DNA of 37,495 nt, taken from contig JAMWCP010000004.1 of NCBI GenBank assembly GCA_023819665.1, positions 1 through 37,495 of the forward strand, in the 5' to 3' direction. The notes below the pieces were generated by a model that did no database searches, had not been told where the DNA came from, and saw nothing but the letters and a program-made list of their open reading frames with translations. Below, in pieces: positions 17,192 to 26,126 of this stretch (position 1 is its first letter; each line of letters begins with the position of its first letter). The translations under genes were made by a program, and so were the position numbers. The stretch comes from Candidatus Omnitrophota bacterium. Its GTDB lineage: Bacteria > Omnitrophota > Gorgyraeia > Gygaellales > JAMWCP01.

Positions 17192-17671
17192 TTATCGCTC
17201 TAATAGATTTTCAAACATCTCCTCGTGTTCTACTTCTTCAGAAAGAATATGTGTAATAACCTGATAAGTAATGTGATCCTTACCCAACGTTTTTTGTGCA
17301 AGTTTATTATATACTTCAATTGCCGCTGCCTCTGCTTCTAAAACTACACGAACAATACGATTTATGTCTGCTCTATTCTTAGGAGGTAATGTATAAGGAA
17401 AGTTAGCATTCTTTTCTAACTCTGTAGGATTGGCTAGAGGTGCATCTCCCAATTTTGTAATCAAATCTGCAATTTCTTGAGCGTGCTCCAACTCATCCTT
17501 GGCTATTTTCTCCAAAAATTCCTTCATATCCTCATATGACTTTCCACAAACCACCTGTGCCATATACCAGTAAAGATAAAACGCCAACCATTCATCGCAA
17601 TATGCCTTATTTAATTCTTTCACCAAGTCTTTAAGATTAAGATTCACAATACTCCTAAATTGCTTCCCCAT
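17192..17671 (-). CDS. ferritin-like diiron-domain protein
   Basis: NKAYCDEWLAFYLYWYMAQ, KDELEHAQEIADLI, EAEAAAIEVYNKL, LSEEVEHEEMFENLL: ExxH-type diiron ligands. Confidence 0.85.
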   Translation of the reverse strand: MGKQFRSIVNLNLKDLVKELNKAYCDEWLAFYLYWYMAQVVCGKSYEDMKEFLEKIAKDELEHAQEIADLITKLGDAPLANPTELEKNANFPYTLPPKNRADINRIVRVVLEAEAAAIEVYNKLAQKTLGKDHITYQVITHILSEEVEHEEMFENLLER

Positions 17672-17713
17672 ACTACCCTCCTTGTTATTAAATTGATCTA
17701 TTTGATCGATTTT

Positions 17714-18580
17714 CTACGAAAGACTATACCGTTTTATGTTATTATTAGCAATCTCTTGGATCTTCTTTATCTCCTCCTCATTATTTAAAAGATGCTTAAA
17801 TCGTGCTTGTAACTTCAAATACTCCTCTACAGCAACAACACTAATTTTACGGGCAGAAGAAAGCACACCATTCTCATATTCAATCAAAGGATAAAGACCT
17901 GTTTCTACTGCTAAGCGGGCTATCCGATAAGTAAGATTTGGCTCATGCCTCCAACCCAAGGGACAAGGAACATGAATTTGAATATACTTTGGCCCTCTTA
18001 TAGAAAGAGCTTTTTTTATCTTCTTCTGTAAATCTTGCGGGAAACCCACAGAGGCAGTAGCCACATATGGAATACCATGGGCTAATGCAATTTCTGCCAC
18101 GGGTTTTTTTAATGTAGGATTTCCAAAAGATTTTTCTCCTACAGGAGTAGTGGTAGTTTCACTATCCAATGGTGTCAAACTACTTCTCTGAATTCCCGTA
18201 TTCATATAAGCTTCGTTATCATAACAGATAGATAAAATATTGTGTCCCCTTTCCCACATACCAGAAAGTGCCTGCAGTCCAATATCCGCAGTTCCTCCAT
18301 CTCCTGCCTGTGCAATTACTTGAATATTTTTTTTACCTAAATATTGTAACGCAGATTCAATCCCCGAGGCAACCGCTGCAGCATTTTCAAATAAAGAGTG
18401 TATCCAAGGAACTCCCCAACTTGACTCCGGATATTTAGTAGAAAAAACCTCTAAGCAACCTGTGTTATTAGCAATAATTGTATTAGGGCCGGCGCTCTCT
18501 ATAACTAAACGCGCCGCAATTGCCTGCCCACAACCGGCGCAAGCAGTATGTCCGGAAGCAAAAAGTATATCTTCTCTCAT
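17714..18580 (-). CDS. porB: pyruvate/2-oxoacid:ferredoxin oxidoreductase beta subunit
   Basis: SGHTACAGCGQAIAARLV, AGDGGTADIGLQALSGMWERGHNILSICYDNEAYMNTGIQRSS (TPP motif). Confidence 0.93.
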   Translation of the reverse strand: MREDILFASGHTACAGCGQAIAARLVIESAGPNTIIANNTGCLEVFSTKYPESSWGVPWIHSLFENAAAVASGIESALQYLGKKNIQVIAQAGDGGTADIGLQALSGMWERGHNILSICYDNEAYMNTGIQRSSLTPLDSETTTTPVGEKSFGNPTLKKPVAEIALAHGIPYVATASVGFPQDLQKKIKKALSIRGPKYIQIHVPCPLGWRHEPNLTYRIARLAVETGLYPLIEYENGVLSSARKISVVAVEEYLKLQARFKHLLNNEEEIKKIQEIANNNIKRYSLS

Positions 18581-19762
18581 CTAAACTTTATCTTTTAACA
18601 ATTCAGGTTTTAAGTCTATAAATTCTTCTTCTGTTGTTTTAAGAGATAACTTTTTAAATATCTCTTTAATAGAATCCAAAGTAATGTCCCTTCCTCCCAA
18701 ACCAGCAATGAAACTACGAATTAACTTAGGAGAGCGTTTCTTACCAAAAAAAATCGCTCTTATCTCAGTATATAAAGGCGCATCTGCTCCTAAAGATAAC
18801 GCCCGATCTAATACTGCTACCTTAGGTACATTCTTCAATGCTTCATATATCTTATCAATAGGAAAAGGTCTATATGTAATCACCTTTAATAATCCTACCT
18901 TTTTACCCTTCCTTCTTAATTGATCTACTACTTCTTTTATAGTTCCACATACAGAGCCCATAGCTACAATCACTCTTTCGGCATCAGTAGTTCTATAAGT
19001 TTCTATTAATCCTTCACCATAGTCTCTCCCAAATACATTTCTGAAATCGTGGGTAATCTTAGGAAGTAAATCTAAAATTTCCTGATGAGTTTTTTGGATA
19101 GCAAAGCGCGTCTCCATGTAATAATCCGTATCTGCCAAAAATCCTAAGGTTAAAGGATTCTCTATATCTAACTTATATAATGGCTTGTAAGCAGGTAAAA
19201 ACCTATCCACATCTTTTTGTTCAGGCATATCCACTACTTCTACTCCATGCGTAAGAATATACCCATCCATACATACCATTACTGGAAGCATAATATTTCT
19301 ATCCTCCGCGAGGCGATAAGCAATTATATGAAAATCCACTGCCTCCTGAATATTTTCTACGTAGAACTGAGCCCACCCACTATCGCGCAATGAAATTGAA
19401 TCTTGTTGGTCGTTCCAAATATTTATAGGAGCAGAAACCGCTCGATTTGCACAAGTAAGCACTACCGGAAGCCTTAAACCCGCGATATTAAAAAGAACCT
19501 CACCCATTAAAAGAAGCCCTTGAGAACTGGTAGCAGTATAAGAACGCACCCCACAGGCAGTAGAACCCAAAACCACCGAAGCAGCGGAATGCTCACTTTC
19601 TACATTGACAAACTCGCTATTCAACAAACCTTCTGCTACCAATTTAGAAAGTTCTTCGGGAATATGAGTCTGAGGAGTAATAGGATAAGCAGCAATTACT
19701 CCGGGTTTGCATAAGGCGACTGAATTTGCTACGGCCTGGGACCCCTCTAAAAATCTTTTCAT
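18581..19762 (-). CDS. porA: pyruvate/2-oxoacid:ferredoxin oxidoreductase alpha subunit
   Basis: GSQAVANSVALCKPGVIAAYPITPQTHIPEEL, NVESEHSAASVVLGSTACGVRSYTATSSQGL. Confidence 0.93.
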   Translation of the reverse strand: MKRFLEGSQAVANSVALCKPGVIAAYPITPQTHIPEELSKLVAEGLLNSEFVNVESEHSAASVVLGSTACGVRSYTATSSQGLLLMGEVLFNIAGLRLPVVLTCANRAVSAPINIWNDQQDSISLRDSGWAQFYVENIQEAVDFHIIAYRLAEDRNIMLPVMVCMDGYILTHGVEVVDMPEQKDVDRFLPAYKPLYKLDIENPLTLGFLADTDYYMETRFAIQKTHQEILDLLPKITHDFRNVFGRDYGEGLIETYRTTDAERVIVAMGSVCGTIKEVVDQLRRKGKKVGLLKVITYRPFPIDKIYEALKNVPKVAVLDRALSLGADAPLYTEIRAIFFGKKRSPKLIRSFIAGLGGRDITLDSIKEIFKKLSLKTTEEEFIDLKPELLKDKV

Positions 19763-19765
19763 ATT

Positions 19766-20020
19766 TTATTTATCTTCGATCATTACTATATCTTGCCGAG
19801 GACAAATTTCCACACAATTACCACAACCTTTGCAGTAGTCATAATCACAATGGTAAGTATTCTTATCTTCGCCTTCAATGCAGCCTTCAGGACAAATCAA
19901 AATACACATCCTACAGGCAATACAATTGGTCTGTAAAAATTTGGGTCTCTTACCCATACGCCAAGAACCGGTTTTATTATTCTTACTACTTAAAGGTTTA
20001 GAAAAAATAGGACCAAACAT
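19766..20020 (-). CDS. porD: pyruvate/2-oxoacid:ferredoxin oxidoreductase delta subunit (ferredoxin-like)
   Basis: CIACRMCILICPEGCI ... CDYCKGCGNCVEICPRQDI. Confidence 0.92.
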   Translation of the reverse strand: MFGPIFSKPLSSKNNKTGSWRMGKRPKFLQTNCIACRMCILICPEGCIEGEDKNTYHCDYDYCKGCGNCVEICPRQDIVMIEDK

Positions 20021-20565
20021 CAGAATCTCTCTTTCACGAATTCAAAACCTTTTTTTGCAGAAAGAATATTTTTTTCTAAGATCTCACCTTTAAATCTAAT
20101 CTCCAAAGATTTAATAAGAACCTCTATATCTAAATCTCTGCTTACGGCGATAAAAGCGCCTAAAAGCGCGGTATTAGCCAAAGGCTTCCCTATTGTTTCT
20201 AAAGCAATTTTAGCAGCAGGAACAAAATATAATTTTCTTTTAAAATTCAATTTAGACTTATCTATTCCTTCTCCTTCGTTAATAATCGCGATTCCATCAT
20301 CTTTCAAACCCACCAAACAGTTAAATCCCCTTAAAAGAGTGGGGTCAACTATCAAAACATAATCTGGTTCATAGATCTGGCTCCGTAACCTTATGGGTTT
20401 TGTATCTACTCTTAAAAAGGCATTCATTGGCGCACCCATTCTGGCCGCTCCAAAATGTGGAAAGGCATAAGGATAAAATCCTTTTAGAAAATAGGCATAA
20501 CCTAAAATAGTAGCAGTGGTAATTGCTCCTTGCCCGGCTCGTGCATGGATACGAATTTCTTTCAT
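20020..20565 (-). CDS. porC: pyruvate/2-oxoacid:ferredoxin oxidoreductase gamma subunit
   Basis: IRIHARAGQGAITTATILGYAYFLKGFYPYAFPHFGAARMGAPMNAFLRVD. Confidence 0.93.
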   Translation of the reverse strand: MKEIRIHARAGQGAITTATILGYAYFLKGFYPYAFPHFGAARMGAPMNAFLRVDTKPIRLRSQIYEPDYVLIVDPTLLRGFNCLVGLKDDGIAIINEGEGIDKSKLNFKRKLYFVPAAKIALETIGKPLANTALLGAFIAVSRDLDIEVLIKSLEIRFKGEILEKNILSAKKGFEFVKERF

Positions 20566-20576
20566 CGGATTAAAAA

Positions 20577-20614
20577 ATTAAAACATATTTATTCTATAAT
20601 ATTAAAACATATTT
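20577..20614. repeat. tandem 14-bp direct repeat ATTAAAACATATTT (20577-20590 and 20601-20614) at the por promoter
   Basis: Two exact copies with 24-bp periodicity, one inside the -35/-10 spacer, one just downstream of -10. Confidence 0.8.
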
Positions 20615-20619
20615 GTCAA
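20591..20619 (-). promoter_or_regulatory. predicted sigma-70-type promoter for por operon
   Basis: Minus strand TTGACA (20614-20619), exactly 17 nt, TAGAAT (20591-20596). Confidence 0.65.
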
Positions 20620-20692
20620 ATAATTTCCCTCCCTTATTTATAATAATTTTCTGGATAAACCTATAAAATATCGCGGAGATAAAATTCTTAGA

Positions 20693-21745
20693 TTAATCTA
20701 TATCAGAGAGAAGCTGAGAAAACTCTGAAATAAGAGAGAATATCTTCTGCGCCATATTTTCATCTAATTTACCCAAACCACAACTGGGGCTTAAAATAGA
20801 ATTATCTAAGATTAATTTTCTACTCAATCCTTTTTTTAAAAAATTATCTAAAATATAATTAAGTCTATCTAAAATAAAATGTTTATTTATTTTGTTATCA
20901 AATTCTATAGTAGGGAATATTCCCCAACATAAGAAGCCTCCTTTTATCAGAAAATCTTTTAAATTATCTGAGTAAAGAGAGAGTTTATCTCCAAAAGAGA
21001 AAGCATCAAAACTGATGATATCTAAGCTGGAAACTTCGGTAAAAATCGACCAATCTGTATTACCACAACAGTGAACACCTACAAGTATCTCATTGCAGCT
21101 TAAAATATTTTTTTTAAAAACAAGTTCTTTAAATTTATCAAATGTATAACTTAAAACCATTATGATCTCTTCTCTATTTAAAGGTATGTAAGCAGAACCA
21201 AAACCGCTTAAATATGGTTCATCAAAAAAGATAATGATTTTTTTTCCAAATTCTTTAAAAAATTTCATTTGCCATAAAGCTTTTCTAATTAAACCCTCAA
21301 CAACTGCTTCCCTCAGAATATTATCCTGTAAAACTAAGTTTCCCTCTTTATCTTTAATAGCAGCCATGAAAGTAAAAGGACCCGTAATCTGTGTCTTAAT
21401 AAAACGAATATTTCCTAAATCTACTCTCTTTAATCTTTCGTAAAAACAATAAAGTCCTGCAGCAAAATCTGGGCTTATTTTAAAATAATCTATATCTTCA
21501 TTAATTATATGATAATAGAAATCCTGTAATTCTTTTTCAGAAGAATTGCGGTCATAAATAAGTCCTTCCTTTAGAAAAGAAAACCCCTCACTGAATTGAA
21601 AACACATTCCTTCACGAATATCTCTCTGAGGAAGTTGTGGCCAAAAAGGAATATAAGGCATATATTTAAATATTAAATCCACAGCATCCTGGGGCTTTCT
21701 GTGTGGCATACTCCCTATCCCCGTTATCAAAATTTCTCTCTGCAT
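20693..21745 (-). CDS. short MetE/UROD-like methyltransferase (core-MetE-like)
   Basis: ITGIGSMPHRKPQDAVDLIFKYMPYIPFWPQLP..., KTQITGPFTF, FFDEPYLSGFGSA, VHCCGNTDW, SPSCGLGKLD; HxC...C zinc-site pattern and no MetE N-terminal half. Confidence 0.75.
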   Translation of the reverse strand: MQREILITGIGSMPHRKPQDAVDLIFKYMPYIPFWPQLPQRDIREGMCFQFSEGFSFLKEGLIYDRNSSEKELQDFYYHIINEDIDYFKISPDFAAGLYCFYERLKRVDLGNIRFIKTQITGPFTFMAAIKDKEGNLVLQDNILREAVVEGLIRKALWQMKFFKEFGKKIIIFFDEPYLSGFGSAYIPLNREEIIMVLSYTFDKFKELVFKKNILSCNEILVGVHCCGNTDWSIFTEVSSLDIISFDAFSFGDKLSLYSDNLKDFLIKGGFLCWGIFPTIEFDNKINKHFILDRLNYILDNFLKKGLSRKLILDNSILSPSCGLGKLDENMAQKIFSLISEFSQLLSDID

Positions 21746-23106
21746 TATTTCTGCCTGTCCATCAAATCTCTTTTCAAATTTTTAGTTAGTTTTTCTAAGT
21801 TTCTACTTATTACTACAGGATAAACAACCTTTTTTTTAATACTTTTATATTCTGCAGGAATGAAAGAAAGATTTTTCATTGCATACTCTCTTATCTCCTT
21901 TAAAGCAGGATTACTATAGATAACCTTTCCATTGCGAATTATCTCTTTTAATAGAGGCGTTCCTTTTATCTTTTCACCATCTAAACATAAGATGTCTTTT
22001 ATAAAAAATCCTCTTCTATCTCTTATCCTATAAATCTGTTTTCTGCCTGGATAGGTAACTTTACGTTGACTTAATTTCATCGTGGGAAGAAATTTCTTTC
22101 TATCATAACTTATCTGACTTAACTTATATATTACATCTAAATAAGGACTATCAGAGCTGGTACCCATATGGGTACCTACACCAAAGCTATCTATAGGGGC
22201 TCTAGCTTTAACAATCCTCTCAATTTTATACTCATCTAAGTTACCGCTAGCTAAAATCTTAACATAGTTAAGCCCTGCTCTATCTAACATCTGGCGTGCT
22301 TTTTTTGCTAAAGAAATAATATCACCGCTGTCTAAACGAATCCCTAAAAGTTTAAATCCCTTTTCTTTAAGCTTAAGCCCAACCTCTATAGCATTTTGAA
22401 TTCCTCTCTCCGTATTATATGTATCTACTAAAAGGATAGATCTTTCTGGAAAGCACTCGCTATAAGCAAAAAAACTACTCAGTTCCGTATCAAAAGACAT
22501 CACAAAAGAATGTGCCATAGTTCCTACCACAGGTATATGATAGAGAAAACCGGATAAAACATTAGATGTGCCAGCAAACCCCCCTATATATGCACAACGA
22601 CTCACCTTTATTGCTGCATCTTTGCCTTGGGTCCTTCGCAAAGAAAAATCATAGACATCCCTTCCTTTAGCTGCTAAAGTTATCCGTGAGGCTTTAGAAA
22701 CAATCATTGTCTGAAGATTTATAGTATTAAGCAGAAAACCTTCCAAAAGCTGAGCTTCAATAACATTCGCCTCCACTCTCAAGATGGGCTCATTAGCAAA
22801 ACAGATCTCTCCTTCAGGAAGTGCCCAGAGATTACCGCGAAAGCGAAAACCTTTTAGATAATTTAAAAATTCTTCTGAGAATAATTTTTTTTCTCTTAGA
22901 TATTCTATAGCAGGTTTATCAAATTTAAGATTACTTATGAAATCTATAATTTCTGACAATCCTGCCACCATCAGATAATTGCGATTAAAAGGTAATTGTC
23001 TTACAAAAAGATCAAAAGTTGCTAAAGTGTTTGGTTTATATTTAAAATATACTTCCGCCATCGTAAGTTCATAAAGATCTAAAAATATCTCCAAATTATC
23101 TTTCAT
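21745..23106 (-). CDS. pncB: nicotinate phosphoribosyltransferase
   Basis: DLYELTMAEVYFKY, FDLFVRQLPFNRNYL, DFSLRRTQGKDAAIKVSR, VGTHMGTSSDSPYLDVIYKL. Start moved from 23136 to the ATG at 23106 preceded by GGAG. Confidence 0.92.
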   Translation of the reverse strand: MKDNLEIFLDLYELTMAEVYFKYKPNTLATFDLFVRQLPFNRNYLMVAGLSEIIDFISNLKFDKPAIEYLREKKLFSEEFLNYLKGFRFRGNLWALPEGEICFANEPILRVEANVIEAQLLEGFLLNTINLQTMIVSKASRITLAAKGRDVYDFSLRRTQGKDAAIKVSRCAYIGGFAGTSNVLSGFLYHIPVVGTMAHSFVMSFDTELSSFFAYSECFPERSILLVDTYNTERGIQNAIEVGLKLKEKGFKLLGIRLDSGDIISLAKKARQMLDRAGLNYVKILASGNLDEYKIERIVKARAPIDSFGVGTHMGTSSDSPYLDVIYKLSQISYDRKKFLPTMKLSQRKVTYPGRKQIYRIRDRRGFFIKDILCLDGEKIKGTPLLKEIIRNGKVIYSNPALKEIREYAMKNLSFIPAEYKSIKKKVVYPVVISRNLEKLTKNLKRDLMDRQK

Positions 23107-23107
23107 T

Positions 23108-23572
23108 CTAATCTCCAAGTAGATTTTTATAGTCAAAAGGAAAATAACTCCCTTGAAATTTCACTTTCCCTTCCTTATCGATCAGAATATAGGTAGGTAC
23201 CCCTATTACTCTGTAAATACGGGCAACTTTACCGTCACTATCCAGAAGAATCTTAAATGTTAGAGGATAATCTTTTAAAAATCTTTTAATTTTATCAGCG
23301 GATTCTTCTATGTTTATCCCTAAGATCTCGATATTCGAATCTTCAAGTTCGGGGTAAATCTGGTTAAGCAAAAATAAAGCTCTTCGACAATGGGGACACC
23401 GAATTGTCCAGAAAAAAAGAAGCAAGGGTTTGTTTTTAAAATCAGAAAGTTCTACCTTTTTTCCTTCTAAACTATCCAAAGCAAAATTCATTACCTCTTT
23501 ATATAAAGATTGGGCATTTAAAAATGCCGATAAAATTAGCAAAAATATAAATGCACAAATTATTTTCTTCAT
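23108..23572 (-). CDS. TlpA/ResA-like thioredoxin-fold protein
   Basis: Signal peptide; LLLFFWTIRCPHCRRALFLLNQIYPELE, GVPTYILIDKEGKV. Confidence 0.88.
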   Translation of the reverse strand: MKKIICAFIFLLILSAFLNAQSLYKEVMNFALDSLEGKKVELSDFKNKPLLLFFWTIRCPHCRRALFLLNQIYPELEDSNIEILGINIEESADKIKRFLKDYPLTFKILLDSDGKVARIYRVIGVPTYILIDKEGKVKFQGSYFPFDYKNLLGD

Positions 23573-24249
23573 CGTAATACACTAATTAAAGTAGAGATAA
23601 TAAAATATAAACCACTTAAGATCAGAATAGAAGCTCCTATTTTCTTAATCCAGTTCATCCAGGGACCCGGTTTAGGTAAATTTAAAATAAAACTACTAAA
23701 AGTGGCACCTAAAATCATAAAAAATCCCAATCCATAAGCAAAACTCATAAGCATAAACCATCCATAAAATAGCTTTCTTTTTAAAGTAATGTATAAAAGA
23801 ATGGCTCCTAAAACTGGCGAAACGCAAGGACTAATAATCAACCCTGAATTCAACCCCATAAAAAATAATTTTAAATAAGGATGATTAAAAGGTTTTAAAG
23901 AAGGGGCAAAAGAGATGTGTTTTATATAAAAAATATCCAGAAGAGACAGGCCAAAAATAATAAATACAACACCCGCACCTATGCGAACTAAAGGATAATT
24001 CAATAGCTGTCCAAAAATTGAACCCGTAAGAGCAGCAATTATTCCTAAAAGACTATAAATAAAAGCAAAACCTGAAACATAGGCAAAACCCAAAAGAAAC
24101 CCTCTGAATCGCGCTTTTTGTGTATAAGGAATAATCATTCCTAAAAAAACGGGTAGCAAAGGATAAATACAAGCCGAAAAACTCATTCCTATCCCTCCTA
24201 AAAAAGCCAAAGGTATCCCTATATTATAATTATCTCCCAATAGATTCAT
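23569..24249 (-). CDS. CcdA-like cytochrome c biogenesis transmembrane protein
   Basis: GGIGMSFSACIYPLLPVFLGMI, LNSGLIISPCVSPVLGAILLYI; six-TM CcdA pattern. Confidence 0.88.
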   Translation of the reverse strand: MNLLGDNYNIGIPLAFLGGIGMSFSACIYPLLPVFLGMIIPYTQKARFRGFLLGFAYVSGFAFIYSLLGIIAALTGSIFGQLLNYPLVRIGAGVVFIIFGLSLLDIFYIKHISFAPSLKPFNHPYLKLFFMGLNSGLIISPCVSPVLGAILLYITLKRKLFYGWFMLMSFAYGLGFFMILGATFSSFILNLPKPGPWMNWIKKIGASILILSGLYFIISTLISVLR

Positions 24250-24544
24250 CTAACCACCTTAGATAATTTTTCTCTCCTTCTACAATTTCTAATGTAATGA
24301 TCTCAGGAACCTTATAACTATGCAGTTCTTTTATTTTTTTTTCAATTTTAGGAAATTTTTTCTTATTAGATTTTATAATTAAAAGGAACTCTTTTGCATA
24401 ATCAACTTTTCCCTGCCACCAAAAAAATGACTCTACTTTATCTATAATGTTTACACAGGCAACCAATCTTTCTTTAATGAGAGAGATAGCTATTCTTTTA
24501 GCCTCTCTTCTACTGGCACAAGTAACAAATATTATCCTATACAT
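24230..24544 (-). CDS. cutA: CutA1 divalent-cation tolerance family protein
   Basis: LVACVNIIDKVESFFWWQGKVDYAKEFLLIIKSNK, LHSYKVPEIITLEIVEGEKNYLRWL. Confidence 0.95.
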   Translation of the reverse strand: MYRIIFVTCASRREAKRIAISLIKERLVACVNIIDKVESFFWWQGKVDYAKEFLLIIKSNKKKFPKIEKKIKELHSYKVPEIITLEIVEGEKNYLRWLDESIGR

Positions 24545-24554
24545 ATTATCTCTA

Positions 24555-25031
24555 TTATCTCCCTAATGCCTTAAGTAAATCTGCCACCCTCTTACCTAAT
24601 CGTAAGCATTGTTTTTTCACCCTCTCATCGGCGGTATCAATAGAAACGGGGCCATAATGACTCCCCTTAGGGTCTCCTTGAATAATCATACCATGAATCA
24701 ACATTGCCTTTAGTATATTCAATACGGTAGTTTCATTACCACCACCAATATTAGCGGCTGAAGAAAACGCTGCTCCTACCTTACCGTCCAGAGAACCGTG
24801 AAATTTTACTGAATCATCTAAAAATTTCTTTATCGGAGAAGCCATATCCCCATAATAAGTAGGAGAACCTATTAAAATGGCATCGTATTTCAATAAATCT
24901 TCAACTTTTGTATCTTCGACTTTTTTTAAATCTACACTTACACCCTCTCTCTCTATTGCCTCGTAGATAAATTCTGCCATCTTTTTGGTATTACCTGTCT
25001 GAGAATAATAGATAACAATTGCTTTTGCCAT
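24555..25031 (-). CDS. flavodoxin/WrbA-like NAD(P)H:quinone oxidoreductase family
   Basis: AIVIYYSQTGNTKKMAEFI (FMN P-loop), DAILIGSPTYYGDMASPIKKFLD. Confidence 0.88.
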   Translation of the reverse strand: MAKAIVIYYSQTGNTKKMAEFIYEAIEREGVSVDLKKVEDTKVEDLLKYDAILIGSPTYYGDMASPIKKFLDDSVKFHGSLDGKVGAAFSSAANIGGGNETTVLNILKAMLIHGMIIQGDPKGSHYGPVSIDTADERVKKQCLRLGKRVADLLKALGR

Positions 25032-25051
25032 TACACCTCCTCTCTTAATTA

Positions 25052-25756
25052 TTAACAGAGCATGGCTAAAGAAATCATTCTCTTATTAGTCTTACTCTCT
25101 TTGCGATAAGAAAACAAAATGTCATTGTTACAACTTGTACAAAAAAGACAATCTAAAATATGACTATTATCCACTCCACAATCGACAAGCTCATCTTTAT
25201 TTATTCTTACCAGATCAAAATACAATCTATCCTTTCTCTCATAAATATACCTTCTGGGAAAAAAATTCTTAAATTCTCTCCCTACCTCATAACAGCATTT
25301 TCTTATGGCAGGCCCAAAAGCAACGTATAGATCAGCTGGTTTAGTCCCAAAGAAATTATACATAGATTTTATCGTTTTAGAAACAATTCTCTCTTTTGTG
25401 CCTCGCCAACCTGTATGTATAATACCTATAGCTATATTTTTAGAATCATATAAAAAAACAGAAAGACAATCCGCGGTAAACACCGTTAAAGCAATTCTTC
25501 GTTCTTTAGTTATCAGAGAATCACACTTAAATATAAAATGGCTATTTTCTCTTTCAATCAAAATTACTTTTGAACCATGAACCTGTGTAGGTCTAATTAA
25601 CTTTTTAGGTGAAGGAGCGATACTCTTTATAAAAGCCTTAAAGTTATTATCATTACACATATTTTTAGCAGAACGCAGACTAAACATAAAAATTACCCTC
25701 GATGGCACTATTTCTTTAAATCTAAAGATATATCTATCAGCAAGTAATCTTTTCAT
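25052..25756 (-). CDS. YfiH/PgeF-like polyphenol oxidase/purine nucleoside phosphorylase family protein
   Basis: QVHGSKV, TADCLSVFLYD, GIIHTGWRGTKERIVSKT, GPAIRKCCYEVG. Confidence 0.92.
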   Translation of the reverse strand: MKRLLADRYIFRFKEIVPSRVIFMFSLRSAKNMCNDNNFKAFIKSIAPSPKKLIRPTQVHGSKVILIERENSHFIFKCDSLITKERRIALTVFTADCLSVFLYDSKNIAIGIIHTGWRGTKERIVSKTIKSMYNFFGTKPADLYVAFGPAIRKCCYEVGREFKNFFPRRYIYERKDRLYFDLVRINKDELVDCGVDNSHILDCLFCTSCNNDILFSYRKESKTNKRMISLAMLC

Positions 25757-26076
25757 TCTTTATTTATCCGTTGTGCCTCTTTAAAAGCATCTACCATGCC
25801 GAATATTCCCAGAATACAAATAAAAATCAATCCGGTAATAAAAAATCCTAAACCCAAAATTGACAATGTAAAATTATATCTACAAAACTCATCTAAAAAT
25901 CGTAAACCAATTAAAACTGCGCCTATAACTGTTAAAATAATACTTAAGCTCGAAAAAAATATAATAAGTATTCCCTTCTTTATCTGTCCATTATAGAGCT
26001 GTCCTAAACCCGTAAATAAAAAAGAAAGGGCCACGGCTATACCCGGATGACGATAATAATTTTGATTATTCATCAT
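25753..26076 (-). CDS. small TM2-like membrane protein
   Basis: HPGIAVALSFLFTGLGQLYNGQIKKGILIIFF... typical small membrane protein. Confidence 0.7.
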   Translation of the reverse strand: MMNNQNYYRHPGIAVALSFLFTGLGQLYNGQIKKGILIIFFSSLSIILTVIGAVLIGLRFLDEFCRYNFTLSILGLGFFITGLIFICILGIFGMVDAFKEAQRINKE

Positions 26077-26126
26077 TAACCTTCTCTCTCTTGTCTACAT
26101 CCTTATTTTTATCTTAAAATTAAAAA

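Noticed and set aside
18684-20093. Plus-strand ORFs at 18684, 19520, 19726 and 19878
   Set aside because: Antisense to porA/porD/porC, which have unambiguous motifs.
21234-25996. Plus-strand ORFs at 21234, 25305 and 25796
   Set aside because: Antisense to well-supported minus-strand genes.
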